A DNA stretch of 11,963 bases from Bacillota bacterium (GTDB lineage: Bacteria; Bacillota; Clostridia; Acetivibrionales; JAKOSZ01), in NCBI GenBank assembly GCA_029776555.1, contig JAKOSZ010000005.1, positions 1 through 11,963 on the forward strand. Direction: 5' to 3'. The position numbers and the translations under genes were made by a program. Shown one piece after another: positions 8,190 through 11,963 of this stretch; the first letter of the stretch is position 1, and the number at the start of each line of letters is the position of its first letter. The notes below the pieces were generated by a model. The model saw only the letters and a program-made list of their open reading frames with translations, searched no databases and had not been told where the DNA came from.

Positions 8190-8543
8190 TAAATATCACC
8201 TCATGTTTATTGTTAAGACTTTTATTAGATAAAGACTGCCGTTGAAGTGGATACATCAGCAGACGTCATAACTTTTATCGTCATAAAGCATAAGAAAGAT
8301 ACTCCCATAAAATATAATAAACAGCAGTTCATCCATTGGTTTAAAACCGCTTGGCCTCTCAAATTTTAAATACATATTTTTTTGCGATCGGCATACACTA
8401 ATCCTAGTAAGATTATGTAATGCCCAAAAATATTATTAACAATTATTGTTTTTACTATTCCCATATGGTATAATTTAAAAAAAATGCTGCTTGTCTATTG
8501 CCGCCTTGGCAAAGCAATAATAAGGGTCCAATTTGTAACACGG
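8190..8543 (-). promoter_or_regulatory. Long AT-rich 5' leader of rpoBC
   Basis: From the predicted start near 8541-8543 to the rpoB ATG there are about 350 nt without a convincing gene, visibly richer in A and T than the flanking coding sequence. Contents seen on the minus strand: a hairpin plus T8 tract near the 5' end (8477-8516); a small hairpin GGTT/AACC near 8338-8348; an 8-mer direct repeat TTATGACG at 8286-8279 and 8271-8264; and the rpoB Shine-Dalgarno TGAGGTGA (8203-8196). Two short open frames (8464-8366 and 8336-8256) lack ribosome-binding sites. A leader this long points to post-initiation control, but no known riboswitch or protein-leader family is recognised. Confidence 0.55.
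8477..8516 (-). terminator. Possible attenuator in the rpoB leader
   Basis: On the minus strand TTGCC (8512-8508) pairs with GGCAA (8502-8498) around a 5-nt loop. TGCT (8516-8513) can pair with AGCA (8491-8488) outside it. GCA and then eight T residues (8484-8477) follow. An alternative 6-bp stem, TATTGC (8519-8514) with GCAATA (8501-8496), competes for the same bases. A hairpin next to a T8 run soon after a promoter resembles an attenuator. The stem is short and interrupted, so confidence is low. Confidence 0.28.
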
Positions 8544-8549
8544 AAAATT

Positions 8550-8596
8550 ATTCTAACATATCGTTATTGACCTGTCAACGGGTTTTTTTATTTTTT
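8550..8596 (-). promoter_or_regulatory. Strong sigma-A-type promoter with UP-like A tract for rpoBC
   Basis: The minus strand has a perfect -35 TTGACA (8578-8573), a 17-bp spacer and a -10 TAGAAT (8555-8550). Just upstream, 8596-8583 is six A, one T and seven A. This lies about where an alpha-CTD-contacting UP element would be and is typical of strong promoters for translation and transcription genes. The predicted start is near 8541-8543. The promoter separates rpoBC expression from the ribosomal-protein unit upstream. Confidence 0.88.
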
Positions 8597-8703
8597 ACGC
8601 CTTTTTATCCTGCCGGCTGCCATGGCGGTACACCGCTTTGAAAAACAATATGTATACCCTGTTATATAAGAATTTTAAGGGTTTTTCTTGCCCGAGCACC
8701 TAT

Positions 8704-8732
8704 AAAGCAGGCCATCTTAAGGAGGCCGCTTT
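8704..8732 (-). other. Second intergenic hairpin between rplL and rpoB
   Basis: On the minus strand AAAGCGGCC (8732-8724) pairs with GGCCTGCTTT (8713-8704), with one bulged base and a 10-nt loop. No T run follows. It lies about 44 nt beyond the 17-bp hairpin and upstream of the rpoB promoter. Read-through RNA from rplL would therefore carry two consecutive hairpins. Elsewhere between 8581 and 8775 I see only the UP-like tract and no gene. Confidence 0.45.
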
Positions 8733-8775
8733 GCTGAGAGTCTTATGAAAACCGGCAAGGCGAACGCAGGCAGGG

Positions 8776-8817
8776 GCAACTTAAAGAGGCTGCTTAATCC
8801 CAGCCTCTTTAAGTTGC
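8776..8817 (-). other. Perfect 17-bp hairpin after rplL (3'-end, attenuator or processing site)
   Basis: GCAACTTAAAGAGGCTG (8776-8792) and its exact complement CAGCCTCTTTAAGTTGC (8801-8817) form a 17-bp stem with an 8-nt loop. It starts 18 nt after the rplL stop codon. No T tract follows on the minus strand, so it is not a standard intrinsic terminator despite its strength. In E. coli the rplL-rpoB gap holds an attenuator and an RNase III site. By position and length this duplex could serve a similar role, which is inference. Confidence 0.7.
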
Positions 8818-8835
8818 ATCACGGTGTATTTCCCG

Positions 8836-9234
8836 CTACTTTATCTCTACGACGGCTCCCGCCTCTTTTAGCTTAGCCTCGATCTGGGCTGCTTCTTCCT
8901 TGGAGACGTTTTCCTTAACCGGCTTCGGCGCGCTTTCTACCAGGTCCTTGGATTCTTTCAGCCCAAGCCCTGTAATTTCCCTTACGGCCTTAATTACAGC
9001 CAACTTGTTGGCGCCCATTTCCTTCAGGATTACGGTGAACTCGGTCTGTTCCTCAGCCGCAGGAGCCGCTGCGCCTGCTGCTCCGCCCGCTGCCGGTGCC
9101 GCAGCCGCTACCGCCACCGGGGCTGCGGCAGACACTCCAAATTCCTCTTCCAGAGCTTTTACAAGCTGGGACAATTCCAGAACGGTCAAGGACTTTACAT
9201 CCTCAATAAGTTTTGCTACTTTTTCGCTAGCCAT
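8836..9234 (-). CDS. rplL: 50S ribosomal protein L7/L12
   Basis: L7/L12 is the multi-copy flexible stalk protein that recruits and activates translational GTPases. The 132-residue product has an N-terminal helical dimerisation and L10-binding domain (about 1-34, MASEKVAKLIEDVKSL onward). An Ala/Gly/Pro-rich hinge follows (about 36-60). The globular C-terminal domain (about 64-132) contains KLAVIKAVREITGLGLKES, the factor-contacting region. Two in-frame ATGs are possible. GGAGG lies only 3 nt from the first (9240) but 9 nt from the second (9234), and the second gives the family N-terminus, so 9234 is preferred. The stop is TAG at 8838-8836. rplJ is 76 bp upstream and shares the promoter and L10-responsive attenuator. 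A 17-bp hairpin follows the gene. Confidence 0.97.
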   Translation of the reverse strand: MASEKVAKLIEDVKSLTVLELSQLVKALEEEFGVSAAAPVAVAAAAPAAGGAAGAAAPAAEEQTEFTVILKEMGANKLAVIKAVREITGLGLKESKDLVESAPKPVKENVSKEEAAQIEAKLKEAGAVVEIK

Positions 9235-9310
9235 CTTCATATTCCTCCATCTCGATATTTTTTAATTCCATTTGAAATCCCATGCTGTTGAAGTCACTGT
9301 ATGACCATTG

Positions 9311-9844
9311 TCAGGCTTCGGCCTTTTTTTGCGCAATTTGGTTCAGGGCAATCGCCAGCCCTCTTATGTTGGCGGCGAGGACACTCACCAGTCCGGCCAT
9401 AGGAGCGCTGAATCCTCCCAGTACCCTGGCAATGAGCTGCTCTCTTGGCGGCAGCGACGCCAGCTGTCTTATTTCATCGACATTGATTACTTTCCCTTCT
9501 ACAACCCCGGCTTTGAACTGTACCTTGCCAAACTTTTTGGCGTACTCATCCAGGACCTTGGCCGGAGCCACATGGTCGTCGTAACTCATGGCAACGGAAG
9601 TAGGGCCGTTTAAAAATTCATCCAGCCCTTCAATGCCGTTTTCCTTTACGGCGAACTTGATCAGGGTATTCTTAATAACCCTGTATTCCACGCCGGCATT
9701 CCGCAATGCCCTCCTGAGCTCGGTGTCCTGGTCAACGGTAAGTCCTCTGAAATCTGCCAAAATCATGGTTTTGGCAAGCCGGATCTTATCCGCCAGCTCC
9801 TTAACTACCTGCTGCTTCTTCTCTAAGACACTCTTGTTGGGCAA
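9311..9844 (-). CDS. rplJ: 50S ribosomal protein L10 (TTG start)
   Basis: L10 anchors L7/L12 dimers to the L11-binding region of 23S rRNA and, as the L10-L12 complex, represses its own operon through the leader RNA. The product is about 177 residues, slightly longer than the 166 of B. subtilis. It opens PNKSVLEKKQQVVKELADKI after the initiator. ILADFRGLTVDQDTELRR follows, then RVIKNTLIKFA and the conserved NGPTSVAMSYDD. The C-terminal helix LGGFSAPMAGLVSVLAANIR binds L12 in the family. The start is TTG at 9844-9842, with an excellent Shine-Dalgarno AAAGGAGGTG 6 nt upstream. A longer frame back to a TTG at 9874 would run through that Shine-Dalgarno and is rejected. The stop is TGA. The L10 leader and attenuator lie upstream. 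Confidence 0.95.
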   Translation of the reverse strand: MPNKSVLEKKQQVVKELADKIRLAKTMILADFRGLTVDQDTELRRALRNAGVEYRVIKNTLIKFAVKENGIEGLDEFLNGPTSVAMSYDDHVAPAKVLDEYAKKFGKVQFKAGVVEGKVINVDEIRQLASLPPREQLIARVLGGFSAPMAGLVSVLAANIRGLAIALNQIAQKKAEA

Positions 9845-9909
9845 CCAATCCACCTCCTTTACTGCCAAAGGCAACGGCCGTTTAAAGCCCTCACCTGGGT
9901 ATTTTCAAC

Positions 9910-9939
9910 TGCGCCGGCTCATAGTCCCGCCGTGCCGCA
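9910..9939 (-). other. Hairpin in the rplJ 5' untranslated region
   Basis: Downstream of the attenuator, TGCG (9939-9936) pairs with CGCA (9913-9910) and CGGC (9932-9929) with GCCG (9918-9915), around the 10-nt loop GGGACTATGA. The palindrome AACGGCCGTT lies nearer the gene, at about 9873-9882. The stretch 9845-9991 holds no gene that I can support. These elements may insulate the rplJ ribosome-binding site, but a role is not shown. Confidence 0.3.
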
Positions 9940-9991
9940 AGTGTTTTGCTGTTTCAACCGGTTCATCCTGCCCACCGTAAGACTTCCCCTG

Positions 9992-10028
9992 AAAAAATTA
10001 AACCTCCGCACCGTAAACATGCGAAGGT
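9992..10028 (-). terminator. Intrinsic attenuator of the rplJL operon
   Basis: On the minus strand ACCTTCGCA (10028-10020) pairs with TGCGGAGGT (10010-10002): 9 bp with one G-U and a 9-nt loop. It is followed by TTAATTTTTT, a proper terminator tail. The 5' arm is part of the L10 leader. The loop and the first bases of the 3' arm are also needed for the leader's closing helix, so the two folds compete. This fits the transcription attenuation known for the Bacillus rplJL leader, where L10-L12 binding favours termination. Confidence 0.85.
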
Positions 10029-10108
10029 AAAACTAACCCGGTTAGCTTTACACCTCGGCAGGAAGGACTTAAACCCGTTACGCTTCAATGCTCCTGCTGT
10101 CTACGGTG
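10009..10108 (-). ncRNA. Ribosomal protein L10 leader RNA
   Basis: The minus strand shows the Gram-positive L10 leader pattern. A closing helix pairs CACCGTA (10108-10102) with TACGGTG (10015-10009). The conserved AGACAGCAGG follows the 5' strand, and GCAGGA (10097-10092) pairs with TCCTGC (10063-10058). The conserved CTGCCGAGGTG comes next. An 11-bp hairpin has arms at 10051-10041 and 10037-10027 with loop CGG, and the conserved CCTTCG follows. In this family the L10-L12 complex binds the leader and represses rplJ-rplL. The sequence match is visible by eye. The exact boundaries of the annotated family may differ by some bases. Confidence 0.92.
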
Positions 10109-10135
10109 ACGCTCAAAACCTGTTGAACGTATAAA

Positions 10136-10164
10136 AATATACTACTATTTTTTATTTTTGTAAA
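10136..10164 (-). promoter_or_regulatory. Sigma-A-type promoter for rplJ-rplL
   Basis: On the minus strand TTTACA (10164-10159), a 17-bp A-rich spacer and TATATT (10141-10136) form a good promoter. The predicted start near 10129-10130 is about 20 nt upstream of the L10 leader closing helix. The rplJL unit can thus be transcribed apart from rplKA. Confidence 0.75.
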
Positions 10165-10208
10165 GGGTCTGTGGGGGCACTTTGGTTTTATACTGAAGCG
10201 CAGCCCGG

Positions 10209-10243
10209 AAAAAGAGCCTTTACCTTGCCCCGAAACCCTTTTT
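10209..10243 (-). terminator. Weak terminator-like hairpin after rplA
   Basis: On the minus strand AAAAAGGG (10243-10236) can pair with CTCTTTTT (10216-10209): 8 pairs including one G-U, around a 19-nt loop. The T run is inside the stem rather than after it, so it is a poor terminator. Another 6-bp hairpin, ACTGCC/GGCAGT (10279-10256), precedes it. No strong intrinsic terminator is visible between rplA and the rplJ promoter, so some read-through from rplKA into rplJL is likely. Confidence 0.22.
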
Positions 10244-10313
10244 GTCCCCTGATGTACTGCCAATGCAGGATGCGGCAGTTATAATTTCTCCTTCCGGGAA
10301 AAGGACCGGCGGC

Positions 10314-11012
10314 TTACCTTTCGGTCAGCCTCTGGGTGTTTACTTTTATGCCGGGTCCCATGGTGGAAGCCACTACCACACCTTTTATATACTGTCCCCT
10401 GGCCGCTGCCGGCTTTGCCCTGATAATGGCCTCTATCAGGGTGTAAAAGTTGTCCAGGAGCTTCTGGGTCTCAAAAGAGACCTTTCCAATGGGACAGCGT
10501 ATGTTGTTCTCCCTGTCCAGCCTGTATTCAATCTTACCGGCCTTTATATCGGCGATAGCCTTCGCTATATCCATGGTAACGGTGCCCGACTTGGGGTTGG
10601 GCATCAGCCCCTTGGGACCAAGCAGCCTTCCCAGCCTTCCCACAACCCCCATCATATCCGGGGTAGCCACTACCACGTCGTAATCAAACCAGTTCTCATT
10701 CTGTATTTTCGCCACCAGGTCCTCGGCGCCTACATAATCCGCCCCGGCCTGCTCCGCTTCCACAGCCTTTTCTCCCTTGGCAAACACAAGAATGGTCACC
10801 TTTTTGCCGATCCCATGGGGCAGCACTACGGCTCCCCTTATCTGCTGGTCTGCGTGGCGCGAATCGACGCCCATCTTCATATGGACTTCCACAGTCTCAT
10901 CAAATTTGGCTTTGGCCGTCTGACGCACCAGTTCAAGAGCCTCGGCGGGGTCATACAGCCTGGTCTTATCTACAAGTTTTGCCACTTCCTGATATCTCTT
11001 CGACCTTTTCAA
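10314..11012 (-). CDS. rplA: 50S ribosomal protein L1 (TTG start preferred)
   Basis: L1 forms the mobile L1 stalk that guides deacylated tRNA out of the E site; in several bacteria it also represses its own operon. The product is 232 residues, the same as B. subtilis L1. It opens KRSKRYQEVAKLVDKTRLYD after the initiator. DQQIRGAVVLPHGIGKK and VLVFAKGEKA-type sequence follow, then DVVVATPDMMGVVGRLGR. The signature GPKGLMPNPKSGTVT precedes KPAAARGQYIKGVVVASTMG at the C-terminus. An ATG at 11021 abuts the Shine-Dalgarno AAGGAG with no spacer. The TTG at 11012 has a 9-nt spacer and gives the family length, so it is preferred; this is not certain. rplK lies 104 bp upstream across a hairpin-rich spacer. 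The stop is TAA. Confidence 0.95.
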   Translation of the reverse strand: MKRSKRYQEVAKLVDKTRLYDPAEALELVRQTAKAKFDETVEVHMKMGVDSRHADQQIRGAVVLPHGIGKKVTILVFAKGEKAVEAEQAGADYVGAEDLVAKIQNENWFDYDVVVATPDMMGVVGRLGRLLGPKGLMPNPKSGTVTMDIAKAIADIKAGKIEYRLDRENNIRCPIGKVSFETQKLLDNFYTLIEAIIRAKPAAARGQYIKGVVVASTMGPGIKVNTQRLTER

Positions 11013-11043
11013 TCCAATCATCTCCTTCGTGGTGCCCTTTTTC

Positions 11044-11106
11044 GGGAACAGGGTTCCCTCCCACTTTCAGAACAAAAACAGTTCTGTTTTCCGCCTTTTA
11101 AAAGGC
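11044..11106 (-). repeat. Series of small inverted repeats in the rplK-rplA spacer
   Basis: Three perfect inverted repeats lie in 63 bp: GCCTTTTAAAAGGC (11093-11106), CAGAAC/GTTCTG (11068-11086, 7-nt loop) and GGGAAC/GTTCCC (11044-11058, 3-nt loop). A fourth, AAAACAG/CTGTTTT (11075-11090), overlaps the second, so those two folds exclude each other. None has a T tract after it on the minus strand. They may set relative rplK and rplA expression, or bind L1, but no known binding-site motif is recognised. Confidence 0.5.
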
Positions 11107-11116
11107 TTCTTATTAA

Positions 11117-11542
11117 CTAATCCTCCACTACGATTCCCATACTGCGTGCCGTACCGGCAATTATGCTTATGGCCTCTTCAATGCTTCCGGCATTCAGATC
11201 GGGCATCTTAATCTCCGCTATTTTCTTAACTTCTTCCCTGGATATCCTGGCACACTTCTCGGTATTGGGCCTGCTGGAACCCTTTTCAATATTGCAGGCT
11301 CTCTTTAACAGGACTGAAGCCGGCGGGGTCTTTGTAATGAAGGAAAATGACCTGTCAGCATATATGGTAATGACAACAGGTATTACAAGACCCGCATCTT
11401 TGGCGGTCTTCTCGTTGAACTCCTTGCAAAACGCCATTATGTTTACGCCATGCTGTCCTAAAGCTGGTCCGACCGGTGGAGCAGGAGTTGCTTTACCTGC
11501 AGGGATTTGAAGTTTTACATAGCCAGCAATTTTTTTTGCCAT
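11117..11542 (-). CDS. rplK: 50S ribosomal protein L11
   Basis: L11 binds the GTPase-associated centre of 23S rRNA at the base of the L12 stalk and takes part in factor binding and the stringent response. The 141-residue product matches the usual length. The N-terminal domain has MAKKIAGYVKLQIPAGKATP followed by APPVGPALGQHGVNIM, whose prolines form the thiostrepton-contacting face. FSFITKTPPASVLLK joins it to the C-terminal RNA-binding domain, which ends IIAGTARSMGIVVED. An ATG three codons upstream (11551) is only 3 nt from GGAGG. The ATG at 11542 has an 8-nt spacer and the family N-terminus MAKK, so it is chosen. nusG lies 61 bp upstream with no promoter seen between. The stop is TAG. Confidence 0.97.
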   Translation of the reverse strand: MAKKIAGYVKLQIPAGKATPAPPVGPALGQHGVNIMAFCKEFNEKTAKDAGLVIPVVITIYADRSFSFITKTPPASVLLKRACNIEKGSSRPNTEKCARISREEVKKIAEIKMPDLNAGSIEEAISIIAGTARSMGIVVED

Positions 11543-11603
11543 TTCATCCACCTCCCAAAACTTCGCTTAAGCTGCAAAAAGGCTTTTAGTCTGCCTCGCT
11601 GCC

Positions 11604-11963
11604 CTAAATCTTTTGAATCTGAGTAAATTCCAGTTCCACAGGGGTTTCCCTGCCGAACATGGAAATTGCCACCCTTACCTTCTTCTTGTCCAGGTTTATT
11701 TCTTCCACAGTGCCAATGAAGCTCTCCAGCGGGCCTGATATTACCTTTACACTGTCGCCGGGTTCATAGTCGATAATGGGCGGAAACTCCTCCACCCCCA
11801 TGGCCCTGATTTCTTCATCGGTAAGGGGAATGGGGTCAGACCCCGGTCCCACAAAACCTGTTACGCCCCTGGTGTTTCTTATTACGTACCAGAGGTCGTT
11901 GTTCATATACATCTTAATGAGTATATAACCCGGAAACACCTTTCTTAAGGTAGACTTCTTCTT
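11604..11963 (-). CDS. nusG: Transcription termination/antitermination protein NusG (partial, N-terminus outside window)
   Basis: NusG binds the polymerase clamp through its NGN domain and, through its KOW domain, contacts partners such as S10 or Rho. The frame runs in from the right edge without an initiator and ends at TAG (11606-11604). The 119 visible residues lack roughly the first 55-60. The end of the NGN domain is seen as KVFPGYILIKM, then NNDLWYVIRNTRGVTGFVGP. A short linker (TDEEIRAMGVEE) leads to the KOW domain, PGDSVKVISGPLESFIGTVE onward, ending ELEFTQIQKI. The V in KVFPGY is a GTG codon and should not be taken for a start. nusG leads the rplKA unit; its promoter is outside the window. 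Confidence 0.96.
   Translation of the reverse strand, partial: KKKSTLRKVFPGYILIKMYMNNDLWYVIRNTRGVTGFVGPGSDPIPLTDEEIRAMGVEEFPPIIDYEPGDSVKVISGPLESFIGTVEEINLDKKKVRVAISMFGRETPVELEFTQIQKI

Noticed and set aside
8582..8600. Plus-strand T-rich run as a terminator for a plus-strand gene
   Set aside because: No plus-strand gene exists here; the run is better explained as the A tract upstream of the rpoB promoter.
8649..8690. TATACA as a second promoter upstream of rpoB
   Set aside because: At 17-bp spacing the -35 position reads CTTAAA, far from consensus.
9845..9874. N-terminal extension of rplJ to a TTG at 9874
   Set aside because: The extension is encoded by the strong Shine-Dalgarno AAAGGAGGTG and has no L10 similarity.
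9927..9974. 15-codon frame (MNRLKQQNT...) in the rplJ leader as a leader peptide
   Set aside because: It has only a weak GGGCAGG ribosome-binding site, overlaps a hairpin, and shows no regulatory codon run.
11543..11603. Short AGGC/GCCT hairpin with T5 between nusG and rplK as a terminator
   Set aside because: The stem is only 4-5 bp with a 9-nt loop, too weak for a terminator call.

Overview
The window is a housekeeping block from a Gram-positive (Bacillota) genome. Every gene lies on the minus strand, so transcription runs from high to low coordinates. In that direction the order is nusG (5' end outside the window), rplK, rplA, rplJ, rplL, rpoB, rpoC, an L7Ae/YbxF-like k-turn protein gene, and rpsL (3' end outside). 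This is the nusG-rplKAJL-rpoBC-rpsL arrangement of Bacillota. The Bacillus-type L10 leader, the S12 with the Gram-positive-type insert, the L7Ae-like gene between rpoC and rpsL, and a compact beta' without large lineage inserts all agree. I infer a member of Clostridia in the broad sense, perhaps Peptococcaceae/Desulfotomaculum-like. The lineage call is an impression from protein similarity, not a computed result.

The genes appear to form several transcription units. (1) nusG-rplK-rplA is driven from outside the window. (2) rplJ-rplL has its own sigma-A-type promoter (TTTACA-17-TATATT, 10136-10164), a clear L10 leader RNA (about 10009-10108) and an intrinsic attenuator (9992-10028). (3) rpoB-rpoC sits behind a 646-bp non-coding interval. 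That interval holds a perfect 17-bp hairpin after rplL, a second hairpin, a near-consensus promoter with an A-tract UP-like element (TTGACA-17-TAGAAT, 8550-8596), and an AT-rich 5' leader of about 350 nt. B. subtilis carries ybxB between rplL and rpoB; no such gene is present here. (4) The L7Ae-like gene, probably with rpsL by read-through, has its own promoter (TTGACA-17-TAAAAT, 743-771) and a 5' leader whose two ends are complementary. A terminator-like hairpin separates the L7Ae gene from rpsL.

Functionally the block makes the translation and transcription machinery: the L11/L1 and L10/L12 stalk proteins of the 50S subunit, S12 of the decoding centre, the beta and beta' subunits of RNA polymerase, and the elongation factor NusG. 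Start codons were reassigned from Shine-Dalgarno placement for rplK, rplA (TTG), rplJ (TTG), rplL and rpoC.

The protein-coding content is ordinary and I see no mobile elements, CRISPR arrays, tRNAs or rRNAs. The parts worth a second look are non-coding: the folded leader of the L7Ae-like gene, the long AT-rich rpoB leader, the hairpins in the intergenic gaps, and, on the protein side, an unusually long and acidic C-terminal tail on the beta subunit.
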